Source: Candidatus Poseidoniaceae archaeon (GTDB lineage Archaea; Thermoplasmatota; Poseidoniia; Poseidoniales; Poseidoniaceae). From it: a DNA stretch of 32,697 nt. A program made the translations under genes and the position numbers. The notes beneath the pieces were generated by a model. That model was given only the letters and a program-made list of their open reading frames with translations. It searched no databases and was not told the origin of the DNA. The stretch covers positions 1 through 32,697 of the forward strand of contig CASICT010000042.1 in assembly GCA_949373265.1 (NCBI GenBank), read 5' to 3'. Numbering within the stretch: the first letter of the stretch is position 1; every line of letters begins with the position of its first letter. Positions 17,100 through 25,193 of this stretch are shown in pieces.

Positions 17100-18197
17100 T
17101 CAACGATTTTGGTTTAGATTTACAACGCCAACTTCTAATCGCTCATAGGTCGGATGAACTTCTATCATCTGTACCGGAACAGCAAGATGTTCTGCTATTT
17201 CTTCAGCAGCCGATAATGGGAATTCAATTCTTCGAGTAGCCCCATCATATCGTATCCATCCATCATGCAATTCAAGAGTTGAAGCAAGTTCTTCAACATC
17301 TTCAGCAGCGTCTTCGAGTGAACAAGGAATTGCCCCGAACACGATAGTATCATCTTCAGTTAGAACTTCATATGGGCGTAAAGATGCTTCAGCCCTTCTG
17401 CGGAAACGGCTTCGTAGTTGCCCAGCATCCTTGTAAGACGAAGAACAGTATTTTAGATGGAAATCTAATTCCTTTGCAGCTTCTTTCAATTCTATTGCCA
17501 TAGCCGCAGAACCTTCTGCAGCCGCTGTAATTCCGCCTGCTAAATTGAATCCTCTAACGTCCATGTTATCCTGATTACCCACTGTGATTTCCAATTCATT
17601 CAAATTCAGGAATTCAACAGGCGAGTCATGTAACTGCAGTAATAGAGCTTGCAACTTTTCTTTCTTATCAGGTTCAGCAGGTAATTCTATTCCGACACAA
17701 ATCCCAGCCTCCGATGCAGCATTTACAGAATCACGATATCTGTCTAGTGTTAAATCGAGTAAATGGAATCTTATTTCATCAAGGCCCGCTTCACCAAGTT
17801 CTTTGGCTTGCTCAGGTTTTATTGGTATTGAGGTATAGCAGTGGATGTGATGCTCAACTCCAAAAGCCTCTTTCAAAGCGATTACTGCTTCAACCGTTTT
17901 GTCAAAATCCAACATAGGGTCGCCACCAGTGATGCCAGTTCCAGTGGCTCGCATTGCTTTGCCTTCTTCTATGACTTCATCAAAATTTGAACATCTTCTT
18001 TCATTTGCAAACATGTCGGGGGTCTCTCTACGATTATCGGATAGTGGGCAATAATCACAACCCCAATGGCATCGTCCAGTCACAAATAATACCAGTTTAC
18101 TTCCACGTTGACACTGAATACAGCCCTCGGCTTCATCCGCCTCAGGGGTGGCAATTTCACTAGCCATCTGTAGTTGCACGTTTATTCGGTCCAACAT
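17100..18197 (-). CDS. Radical SAM protein, COG2108-like (related to pyruvate formate-lyase activating enzymes)
   Basis: 365 residues. The radical SAM cluster motif CHWGCDYC (Cys43, 47 and 50; CX3CX2C) lies in LFVTGRCHWGCDYCPLS, followed by the SAM-binding GITGGDPMLD. A CIQC pair at residues 26-29 precedes it and may bind metal. The middle is a partial TIM barrel (EIRFHLLDLT, VGIELPAEPD, EFLNLNELEITVGN). The C-terminal ~100 residues form an extra domain. This is the pattern of an uncharacterised archaeal family annotated as related to pyruvate formate-lyase activating enzyme; the substrate is unknown. pdxT lies 31 bases upstream in the same direction. Confidence 0.85.
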   Translation of the reverse strand: MLDRINVQLQMASEIATPEADEAEGCIQCQRGSKLVLFVTGRCHWGCDYCPLSDNRRETPDMFANERRCSNFDEVIEEGKAMRATGTGITGGDPMLDFDKTVEAVIALKEAFGVEHHIHCYTSIPIKPEQAKELGEAGLDEIRFHLLDLTLDRYRDSVNAASEAGICVGIELPAEPDKKEKLQALLLQLHDSPVEFLNLNELEITVGNQDNMDVRGFNLAGGITAAAEGSAAMAIELKEAAKELDFHLKYCSSSYKDAGQLRSRFRRRAEASLRPYEVLTEDDTIVFGAIPCSLEDAAEDVEELASTLELHDGWIRYDGATRRIEFPLSAAEEIAEHLAVPVQMIEVHPTYERLEVGVVNLNQNR

Positions 18198-18228
18198 CTA
18201 TGGTTTGAACTCACTGGTCAATCGCTGG

Positions 18229-18795
18229 TCAATTCTTTGTACTTGCCGAATTGAGTAACCAGATATGAAACCGTAAGTCACCTGTCAGTTCAGGATGGAA
18301 TGTCAATGCCATTTTATTACCTTCTAATACCCCCACCACTTCATCACCTAGCCAAGCTATTGGGTTGCTACATTCACCTGTAAATCTAGGTGCACGGATG
18401 AAGACACCTGGGAAGTCGGATTCGCCATCGATGTTCATTTTAATTTGAGATTGAAAACTTTCCCTTTGGCGGCCAAATGCATTACGTTCAATTTGGGTGT
18501 TGATCAGTTTTTGTTGTGAAAGCAAGATTGCTCCAGCACATGTTCCTAAAACCGGGATTCCTTCTTGTTGAAGGTAATTCCAAAGGCCAGCATACAGGTC
18601 TTCAGAACGGCTTGCTATTTTCATCGCAGTAGATTCTCCACCCGGTAATACTAGGGCGTCTATTCCTTCGATATCGCTTGACTTTCGTAATTGTCGGATA
18701 TCAATTTCCAAATTCATACTTTGTGCAGCCTTCAGCAATGCCTGCATATGCTCATCACGAGCACCTTGTAACATCGCAAGCCCAATGGTCAGCAC
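18229..18795 (-). CDS. pdxT: Pyridoxal 5'-phosphate synthase glutaminase subunit PdxT
   Basis: 188 residues, normal length. PdxT hydrolyses glutamine and channels ammonia to PdxS for vitamin B6 synthesis. The class I glutaminase triad is visible: Cys86 in VLGTCAGAILL, and His167 and Glu169 in FHPELTGD. PGGES at 51-55 forms the oxyanion region, and GLAMLQGARDEH near the start and RAPRF are family signatures. The common IGVLALQG start is replaced by IGLAMLQG. pdxS is not adjacent. A perfect inverted repeat lies in the gap upstream, which is shared with a divergent PLP-dependent aminotransferase. Confidence 0.95.
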   Translation of the reverse strand: MLTIGLAMLQGARDEHMQALLKAAQSMNLEIDIRQLRKSSDIEGIDALVLPGGESTAMKIASRSEDLYAGLWNYLQQEGIPVLGTCAGAILLSQQKLINTQIERNAFGRQRESFQSQIKMNIDGESDFPGVFIRAPRFTGECSNPIAWLGDEVVGVLEGNKMALTFHPELTGDLRFHIWLLNSASTKN

Positions 18796-18830
18796 ATTTG
18801 ATGCTGTAAGGGTGCACTAATTCAGGACCA

Positions 18831-18856
18831 CGGTTCAGAGTTCACTTATTGAACCG
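18831..18856. promoter_or_regulatory. Candidate operator: CGGTTCA-N12-TGAACCG
   Basis: Perfect seven-base arms (18831-18837 and 18850-18856) lie in the divergent gap between pdxT (start 18795) and the aminotransferase (favoured start 18876). Position and symmetry fit a dimeric regulator controlling both genes; no regulator is identified. Confidence 0.35.
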
Positions 18857-18875
18857 GGCGCGCATCGGCTTGAAT

Positions 18876-20060
18876 ATGGGTCATAGTGGTGATTGTTTCC
18901 TTGTGCCGGGGCCAGTTCGTATGAACCAAGCCTGTTTGGAGGCAATGGCTACTCCAACTATTACCGCTAGAGGTACTGAATTTCGTGACATAATGGCACG
19001 CCTAAACAGTGGCTTAAGATATGCCTTCAACCTCTCATCCTCTTCTGATAAAAGAAAAAATCACTCTTGGATTGGAGACGACGGATACAGAGTAATTGTT
19101 GTCTCCGGTTCAGGTACTGCTGCAATGGAGATGGTAATGGCAAACCGTTTCCGACCCAACGACAGAGTATTGGTTCCTACAAATGGGAAGTTTGGAGAAA
19201 GAGTTGCTGAAATGGGTTCTCGTTTTTGCAATGTTAAGCATTTGAAATATGAGTGGGGGAGATCATTTGACCTTGGAGAGATTGAAGAACAACTCGCCAG
19301 AGGTAATTGGGAAGCAGTTGCTATTTGTCACAATGAAACTTCAACTGGAATAACTCAAGATGCCGTTGAAATAGCCGAAATGTGCCAACGTCATGGAGTT
19401 GCATTTATTCTCGATGGAATTACCAGTGTTGGTGGGATGCCAGTTCACACAGAAGAATGGGGTGCTGAAGCAGTAGTGGTTGGTGCTCAAAAATGTACAG
19501 CAGGGCCTAGTGGCATTGCTGCGATTGCAATAAATCAGAACTTCATCGACCGATGTAAAGCCATTCGTAACCAAGATGACTCCAATCCAACATACTATCT
19601 TGATATTCTTCCAGCTCTGAAGAAAGGGGACGATGACCAGACTCCTTGGACTCCATCTATCAATCTTGCAATGGGTTGGGCTGCTGCTTTAGAGACTCTC
19701 AAAGAGGAAGGACTTGAAGAAAGATGTAATCGTTGTTCTAAAATGGCTAAAGGTGTAAGAAACTTGTTTGGTGATTTAGGCTTTGACTTGTTAGCAGATG
19801 AATTTTCACGTTCAGACACCGTAACTGCGATTATGTATCCCGAGGGAATCGATGACTCATGGCGTTCACGTTTGAAGGATGAGTATCATACACAAGTAAT
19901 CGGTGCTCAAGACCATCTCAAAGGTAAGATGTTCAGGATTGGAAGCATGGGTGAGACCCCTATAACTGAAATGGTCGAGGGTTGCAAAAGAATGATTTCA
20001 TGTTTCAGAGATTGTGGTCATGAGATTCCAGAAGTCGATGTTGAGTCATATTTCAAGTGA
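18876..20060 (+). CDS. Class V aminotransferase (alanine-glyoxylate/serine-pyruvate type, PucG/AGT family)
   Basis: 394 residues from ATG 18876; an in-frame TTG at 18849 would add nine residues that overlap the inverted repeat. LVPGPVRMNQACLEAMATP at the start is the family hallmark. VVSGSGTAAMEMVMA binds the cofactor phosphate, ICHNETSTGI contacts the substrate, LDGITSVGG carries the cofactor-binding Asp, and the PLP Lys lies in VVVGAQKCTAGPSG. Members use alanine, serine or aspartate with glyoxylate or pyruvate, or act as phosphoserine-type enzymes; substrate choice cannot be read here. The TGA overlaps the GTG of the next gene, so the two are probably co-translated. Confidence 0.88.
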   Translation: MGHSGDCFLVPGPVRMNQACLEAMATPTITARGTEFRDIMARLNSGLRYAFNLSSSSDKRKNHSWIGDDGYRVIVVSGSGTAAMEMVMANRFRPNDRVLVPTNGKFGERVAEMGSRFCNVKHLKYEWGRSFDLGEIEEQLARGNWEAVAICHNETSTGITQDAVEIAEMCQRHGVAFILDGITSVGGMPVHTEEWGAEAVVVGAQKCTAGPSGIAAIAINQNFIDRCKAIRNQDDSNPTYYLDILPALKKGDDDQTPWTPSINLAMGWAAALETLKEEGLEERCNRCSKMAKGVRNLFGDLGFDLLADEFSRSDTVTAIMYPEGIDDSWRSRLKDEYHTQVIGAQDHLKGKMFRIGSMGETPITEMVEGCKRMISCFRDCGHEIPEVDVESYFK

Positions 20061-20596
20061 TTAAAATGAATATTATTCTTGGTCGCTTCCAACCATTTCA
20101 CAAGGGCCATGAATATTTGGTCAATGCAGCATTGGATTTAGGTCCTACAATTATAGCAATCGGTTCTAGCGATACTGAACCAAGCCCTGATAATCCTTGG
20201 GACGCATCTGAAAGACAATCGATGATACAAGCCTGGTTGGGGGATAGAGAGGCGGAAATCGTACTGATACCTGATATCAACGACCCTCCTAATTGGGTGA
20301 AACACGCCACCTCGTACCACGGAGAAGGGACACTTATCACAAGTGATTTAGCGACAAGTGAATTGTACCAAGATGCCGGTTTCCCCGTCGAGTGGGTCGA
20401 TTTGACAAATCGTGAATCATACGAGGGATGGCGAGTTAGAGTAACTTTGAAAATGCTTTCAACCGTTTATGAAACGGATGCTCAACGAGAAGTTATGTTA
20501 GCATCAATTCCTCCAAAGGTCGTTGATTGGCTAATCGAAAACGATGCCTTACACCGATTGTATTCGATGTCTCTAGGCCTAGAACACGCCGGTTAA
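20057..20596 (+). CDS. nadM: NadM-like nicotinamide-nucleotide adenylyltransferase with altered ISSTxxR motif
   Basis: 179 residues from GTG 20057, which overlaps the aminotransferase stop; ATG 20066 gives MNIILGRFQPF and may be the true start. Archaeal NadM joins NMN and ATP to make NAD. LGRFQPFHKGHEYLV holds the HxGH nucleotidyltransferase motif. IGSSDTEPSPDNPWDASER and IPDINDPPNWV match archaeal NadM closely. Where archaeal enzymes usually read SGTxIR (the ISSTxxR-type phosphate-binding motif), this protein has EGWRVR (residues 123-128), keeping only Gly and the second Arg. Activity may therefore be altered or lost. NadM is the best family call. Confidence 0.82.
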   Translation: MIKMNIILGRFQPFHKGHEYLVNAALDLGPTIIAIGSSDTEPSPDNPWDASERQSMIQAWLGDREAEIVLIPDINDPPNWVKHATSYHGEGTLITSDLATSELYQDAGFPVEWVDLTNRESYEGWRVRVTLKMLSTVYETDAQREVMLASIPPKVVDWLIENDALHRLYSMSLGLEHAG

Positions 20597-20599
20597 TTC

Positions 20600-20866
20600 A
20601 TGCTCAAGGCTTATCACTACGGTAGTATACGTAAGTGTGTGAACCTGCTCAAAAAAGTTGGAGTTATGGCCGCCGGTCTTGGAATAAGCGGCGCTATAGG
20701 TGCAATTTCAGGAGTACTTCTTCTCTATGTCCTTGTTGATGCTGCTATTGCAGGAGCCGATGATTCAATTTGGCTTTTCTTATGCGCAGCAGTAGGTCTT
20801 GTAGTGGGTGCAATCTGTTTCAAAATAGTGCTTTGGGCTGGTAGAGGAAACAAAGTTTTGCAGTAA
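20600..20866 (+). CDS. Small two-helix membrane protein
   Basis: 88 residues, ATG 20600, three bases after the NadM-like gene. A basic N-terminus (YHYGSIRKCVNLLKK) precedes two hydrophobic segments at about residues 19-47 and 58-80, separated by AGADD. By the positive-inside rule both ends would face the cytoplasm. No family recognised. The tight spacing suggests it belongs to the aminotransferase-nadM transcript; a function cannot be assigned. Confidence 0.6.
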   Translation: MLKAYHYGSIRKCVNLLKKVGVMAAGLGISGAIGAISGVLLLYVLVDAAIAGADDSIWLFLCAAVGLVVGAICFKIVLWAGRGNKVLQ

Positions 20867-20932
20867 TTTGGAATTGATTTTTCAAAACGATTAACCCAAG
20901 AACTTGATAACTTGCCATGAGTAGCCGACATC

Positions 20933-22639
20933 ATGGGTTTGAAGGAGCGGTTTGGTGTAGACCTCGCTGTTTTCAAGGAAACTACTACCTGGAAGGCTTT
21001 TGGTATTGGATTAGTAATGTTCTCATTGATAGGGTATGCAGGCCTTTCGATGTTTGATTTTGCTTCTTCTGGTTATGGAGTAGATAGAGATAACATTCGC
21101 CTAGCACCTGACTTTGAGGTTGAAACCGTCAACCGTTCTGTTGAAGAAAGTGGATATGTTGATGAGAATGGCTGGTTCAAATTATCTGACCATAGAGGCA
21201 AAGTAGTCGTGGTAGATTTCATGGCGATCGATTGTGCAAATTGTCACTTAGTGCAAGCCCATTTGGAAAACAAAGTTGACGAGTGGAGAGATTATGATGG
21301 AAAGTATGAAATCATCATCATATCAGTCGGCATGTGGTATTCAGTTGAAGACCTTGACATGTTGAACGATACATTTGGAGATCGTGATTCAGACTCACAC
21401 ATGCCATGGATTGTAGCAACTGGTCAAACAGATTCTGTACTCAAGTCAGATGTCATTCATTCTGGCCTAAATTCTTCTGAAGTTGATCTTGGTGACGGTA
21501 CATACTGCATTGAGGCTCAAGTCAATAATTCAGAAAAAGAAGTATCTTGTTTCGACATTGGTCAAGGTTTGAAAGATAACGACGATTTAGATAAAGATGT
21601 GAATGGTATTGAAATTATTGTTCATGATAATACATCTGTAAACTTCACCATCAATACAGAACTTGAAGGTAATATCACTTGGGATATTGTTGAATTTACT
21701 CGTGGTGATATGGTAGAAGAATATCAGGCTCAAGCAATACCTGTTGCTTTAGTTATCGACCACGAAGGTTTCATTGTCGAAAAGGAGAACTCTGGAACAC
21801 CAACTGGTGGTTGGGGTGAATTCGATTCAGTTGTCTTGTATGCTGCTGATGGTGAGGCAGAGGATTTACGGTTCTCATTAGCAGAAGTTGACCGCTCAGC
21901 GGGAGCCATATTTTCGATGGGCCTTCTTCTTGGAGTATTGGTTTACTTCTCACCTTGTGCTTTCCCAATCCTACCTGGATATATCTCATATTACATTGGT
22001 TTAGGCCAAAGGGAAGATGAATTAATCGAGGCAGGTAAACTTGATCGTAAAATGCCAGCACATTGGATATTAGGTGGGCTTGCTGCGATGGGTCAATTGA
22101 CTTTCTTCGCAATAATCGGTGTAATTGTATTAGGCCTTGGAAGTATAATCAATCTCTCAGGAGTATTGCATTACTTTGCATTAGCCGTGGCGATTCTACT
22201 AGTTGTTTTGGGGGCTTTCATGCTGACGGGTGGAACTGCACATCTTCTTGGATTTGTACAGAAGTTGGTAGATAAATATTCGACAACTGAAATGGATGAT
22301 CGTTTCACTCCAAAGAGAAATATGTACCTCTGGGGTATCGGTTATTCTGCAGCATCAATCGATTGTACAGCAGCAGCAGTTATTCCATTCATTGCATATC
22401 TAGCGGTAATTGGTGGTGTGGCGATGTGGACTGGCTTAACTGGATTAATGCTTTCAGTCAGTTTATTGATGATTGCAGTGACGACAGTTGTAGGGATGGG
22501 TCAACAACAATTCATCACAATCTTGAGACGTTCTACTGGACTCATCAAAGCAATTGGCGCTTGGATGATGATGATGGCAGGTACTGCTCTAATATTCTAT
22601 CTAACTCAACCAGAATTAATTGCAGATTGGATGTCTTAA
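20933..22639 (+). CDS. Thioredoxin-CcdA/DsbD fusion membrane protein
   Basis: 568 residues. One transmembrane helix (about 23-43) is followed by an extracytoplasmic thioredoxin-like domain (about 58-300) with the redox pair Cys101/Cys104 in VDFMAIDCANC and the cis-Pro motif AIPVALVIDHEGFI at 269. A seven- to eight-helix CcdA/DsbD-type domain (about 325-560) follows, with membrane Cys342 (YFSPCAFPILPGY) and Cys478 (SAASIDCTAAAV). Such proteins carry electrons across the membrane to keep outside cysteines reduced, for cytochrome c assembly or disulfide repair. The gap between CxxC and cis-Pro is ~165 residues rather than ~65. An acidic insertion with its own Cys192 and Cys206 accounts for this. 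No cytochrome genes are nearby. Confidence 0.88.
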   Translation: MGLKERFGVDLAVFKETTTWKAFGIGLVMFSLIGYAGLSMFDFASSGYGVDRDNIRLAPDFEVETVNRSVEESGYVDENGWFKLSDHRGKVVVVDFMAIDCANCHLVQAHLENKVDEWRDYDGKYEIIIISVGMWYSVEDLDMLNDTFGDRDSDSHMPWIVATGQTDSVLKSDVIHSGLNSSEVDLGDGTYCIEAQVNNSEKEVSCFDIGQGLKDNDDLDKDVNGIEIIVHDNTSVNFTINTELEGNITWDIVEFTRGDMVEEYQAQAIPVALVIDHEGFIVEKENSGTPTGGWGEFDSVVLYAADGEAEDLRFSLAEVDRSAGAIFSMGLLLGVLVYFSPCAFPILPGYISYYIGLGQREDELIEAGKLDRKMPAHWILGGLAAMGQLTFFAIIGVIVLGLGSIINLSGVLHYFALAVAILLVVLGAFMLTGGTAHLLGFVQKLVDKYSTTEMDDRFTPKRNMYLWGIGYSAASIDCTAAAVIPFIAYLAVIGGVAMWTGLTGLMLSVSLLMIAVTTVVGMGQQQFITILRRSTGLIKAIGAWMMMMAGTALIFYLTQPELIADWMS

Positions 22640-22648
22640 TCACCGTCT

Positions 22649-23371
22649 TCACTTGGGGAATACATTGGACCATTCATCATTTTTCGATGCTTCCATAGCT
22701 GGAATACACATCCAATACCAACAAATTAGTCCAGTCACAATTCCTGTGATTAAGTCCCAGAAGAAATGTTGCTTTGTGGTCATCACTGAAATACAGAGGC
22801 CAATCCATGCAATCCAGGTAAATGCCTCTTTCCATCCGCTAATAATTCCCCATCTTCTAAGCAATAACACAATTGTGAGAGATTGAACCACATGCAGGCT
22901 AGGCCATGCATTGAATGGCATGTCCGTGTTGTGCATCATGTCTCCATACCAGAACCCCCAGAAACCTTCACCTGCTCTTACATCTGCTGGTATTTGGTCC
23001 CTGATGTATACTTCAGTAGGGAATATGATGAAAACCAAAAATACCGCCCAAGTCATTACAAATAATGACTGATGGAATGCGAACATTTCACGTATTCGGG
23101 AGTCATTCACTCTTCCAAACCATGCTGCTGCTGGATAATAGAGGTATAGTGAGAGATAGACGATGAATGTCCAACCGATGAACGGAATAGTTTCATCAAT
23201 CTGTATGCCTGGGTCCATTACAGATCTGTCAAAGTAGCCTATGATTCGGTTGATAATCGAATAAGGTAAGGCCATTGCAAGTATTAGTGCAATAATCATA
23301 TACCAAAATATTCCAATGCCATCGCGAGATTTCCAATGAAGACTCCAAAGCCTCCATGGTCGCTTGAACAT
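22649..23371 (-). CDS. PAP2-superfamily membrane phosphatase/transferase (inositol phosphorylceramide synthase-like)
   Basis: 240 residues with about six hydrophobic segments. The PAP2 catalytic elements are NAWPSLHVVQSL (SxxH) at about residue 155 and TTKQHFFWDLITG (the SRxxxxxHxxxD motif in degenerate form, with His and Asp kept). These matches and the topology fit the PAP2 branch that includes inositol phosphorylceramide synthases and AUR1-like proteins. It probably transfers or removes a phospho-head group on a lipid at the outer face of the membrane. It follows the SPFH gene by 25 bases in the same direction and may share its transcript. It is convergent with the thioredoxin-CcdA gene. 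Confidence 0.85.
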   Translation of the reverse strand: MFKRPWRLWSLHWKSRDGIGIFWYMIIALILAMALPYSIINRIIGYFDRSVMDPGIQIDETIPFIGWTFIVYLSLYLYYPAAAWFGRVNDSRIREMFAFHQSLFVMTWAVFLVFIIFPTEVYIRDQIPADVRAGEGFWGFWYGDMMHNTDMPFNAWPSLHVVQSLTIVLLLRRWGIISGWKEAFTWIAWIGLCISVMTTKQHFFWDLITGIVTGLICWYWMCIPAMEASKNDEWSNVFPK

Positions 23372-23396
23372 GGCCTTGCGGAGAACTACTCACTAT

Positions 23397-24599
23397 TCAG
23401 ACAATCGGAGTGCCACAATTAGGGCAGGCTTTCCATCCGGGTAAAAGTGCAGTTCCACAAGAACAAGCCTTAGGTGAATTAGTTGCAGACAATCCACCTG
23501 AGCCGTCAACCGCTTTTTGCGCAGTTTGTTGTTTTAGAAACTCCTGCATTACCTCTGGAGTTAGTGCACCATTATCTGCTGCCATTTCCATCATTTTTGT
23601 TTGAAAGTCATTTTGATTGTCCATTCTTTTATTTTGGAAGTCCTGTTGATTAGAAATCCTGTTGGCCTTTCTATCTTGAACTTGGGCAAACATGTCCATT
23701 GCACGCTTAGTTTTCGCATCAGCCTCATCCACTCTGACTTCCATTTTCCCGCGTTCATGTTTTCGTTCCACGTCCCAGAGAGCCTCTTTTGCTCTTACAT
23801 CTTTTAATTCGGCCTCTAACTCGACAGTGACTTGTCCCCTGGCTTGAGCTCTAGCAACATTTGTTTCTAATTCAATTCGTGCAATTGTTAATGCTTCAGT
23901 CTGCGAATAGTGTGCTAATTGAGCTTCAACATTGGCTTCAGTTCCTGCAGTCTTTGCTTGTACTGCTGCTCTATGGTTTTGCATCAATTCCATATCGGTT
24001 GGATTTGTAATTGGGAATGCTTTGAGTAGAGTGAATCCAAGATTGGACAAAATGTTTCTCATTTCTGATTCTGCAGTCATTTCGAATCTTTCCAAAAATG
24101 AAGCATCTCTTAGGTCTGCTGCAGATTGACAAGAAGCAAGGCATGGAGTTACTACTCTTGCATTCACTTCATTGGCTATGATTGAAATCAATCCTTCTCT
24201 TGTCAAAACCGGTGCATTATTGGCAAAGTAATTCAACAACTTTGGAACATCTTCAAGGTTCATTCTTAGGCGTAAATTAGAAAATCCTTTTGCTTTTTCA
24301 CCATCGGAAATTTGCCCCTCAAAAGGAATCCAGTAATCCATTGGTCCAGTCATAGCAAAAAGTAGACGTCGGTCATTGGCGGTAATTCCAACTTTGTCGC
24401 CAACCCATCGGCTGAATCCTCCGGCCATACTTTTGAGTAATGTCTCGGTTAGAATGTCTCCAATTCGGCCATCTACTATCATTGCACAAGCTTCATTCGG
24501 TTTGAGCATAACTTGTTGCTTAGACATTGTCTGGATGTCATTTGCATTAACTAGTCTAGCAATTGTATCGGGGCTATCTCTCCATCTGAAATCACTCAT
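23397..24599 (-). CDS. SPFH/band 7-domain protein with coiled coil and C-terminal zinc ribbon
   Basis: 400 residues. After a short N-terminus, VMLKPNEACAMIVDGRIGDI begins an SPFH-type beta domain (about 28-210), as in YdjI/virion-core-like prokaryotic SPFH proteins. Residues ~215-345 are a long charged helix (NHRAAVQAKTAGTEANVEAQ, then ARIELETNVARAQARGQV). It ends in a near-repeat of the form NQQDFQNKRM / NQNDFQTKMM. The C-terminus is a zinc ribbon with Cys379, 381, 392 and 395 (CSCG...CPNCG). No membrane helix is evident. SPFH proteins oligomerise at membranes and organise domains or recruit partners. The gene begins four bases after the helical-protein gene, so the two are probably made together. 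Confidence 0.82.
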   Translation of the reverse strand: MSDFRWRDSPDTIARLVNANDIQTMSKQQVMLKPNEACAMIVDGRIGDILTETLLKSMAGGFSRWVGDKVGITANDRRLLFAMTGPMDYWIPFEGQISDGEKAKGFSNLRLRMNLEDVPKLLNYFANNAPVLTREGLISIIANEVNARVVTPCLASCQSAADLRDASFLERFEMTAESEMRNILSNLGFTLLKAFPITNPTDMELMQNHRAAVQAKTAGTEANVEAQLAHYSQTEALTIARIELETNVARAQARGQVTVELEAELKDVRAKEALWDVERKHERGKMEVRVDEADAKTKRAMDMFAQVQDRKANRISNQQDFQNKRMDNQNDFQTKMMEMAADNGALTPEVMQEFLKQQTAQKAVDGSGGLSATNSPKACSCGTALLPGWKACPNCGTPIV

Positions 24600-24603
24600 A
24601 ATA

Positions 24604-25140
24604 TCACTTCTTTACTTTCTTTTGCTTCAGACCAGCAAGTACAGCGGCTCTTGCTCCAAAGAAGCCGCGGCAACTCGAAACCATTTGTGTAGTCTGCATG
24701 ATTATCTGTTTAGGATTGCCTTCTCCGGTTGCGAGTGAATGTTCTGAACTATTTGCTAAGTTCACTGCTTTAGTGACCATCTCAATAACATCATGGTCGT
24801 GCTTAATTAATTTCTTTAAGTCCTTGTTTGAGGGAGATCTTTGTCCAGATAGGAAAGCATGTTCCATTCCTGAAGCGGCTTTGGAAACATCTTCTGATAA
24901 GTAATCGCATTCTTCTATGCACTTCTTTGCAGCACGAGCAACATCGATGTTGCCTTCTTTGAATTGCAAATCAAAAACATTCTGCATATGGCTTCGCACT
25001 CTTGTAGTTGCTCGCAAAATCTCATCACGTACAATTTTATCATTCTCAAGCCTTGAACCTTTAGTATAGCCATTGTACCCTACAAGAATCAATTGAACTC
25101 CCCGGATGTAAGGCAAAACATCGAGTGGTGTTCCAATCAT
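24604..25140 (-). CDS. Unknown helical protein paired with the SPFH gene
   Basis: 178 residues, apparently all-alpha. An N-terminal IRGVQLILVGYNGYTKGSRL is followed by about four long helices (EILRATTRVRSHMQNVFDLQ, then ARAAKKCIEECDYL, DVSKAASGMEHAFL, HDHDVIEMVTKAVNLA) and a basic tail, AGLKQKKVKK. No motif is recognised. A GGGA-containing site precedes ATG 25140. The stop is four bases from the SPFH start. By context it is a dedicated partner of the SPFH protein. It could be a helical-bundle adaptor, but this is inference from neighbourhood only. Confidence 0.7.
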   Translation of the reverse strand: MIGTPLDVLPYIRGVQLILVGYNGYTKGSRLENDKIVRDEILRATTRVRSHMQNVFDLQFKEGNIDVARAAKKCIEECDYLSEDVSKAASGMEHAFLSGQRSPSNKDLKKLIKHDHDVIEMVTKAVNLANSSEHSLATGEGNPKQIIMQTTQMVSSCRGFFGARAAVLAGLKQKKVKK

Positions 25141-25193
25141 ATAATTCCCTAATACTATTAGAAACCAACTTGCATATCATTGTAACGGCTATT

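Noticed and set aside
23580..23660. Tandem DNA repeat in the SPFH gene
   Set aside because: The near-repeat NQQDFQNKRM / NQNDFQTKMM is at protein level within the coiled coil. The DNA copies differ, so it is not a recent tandem duplication.
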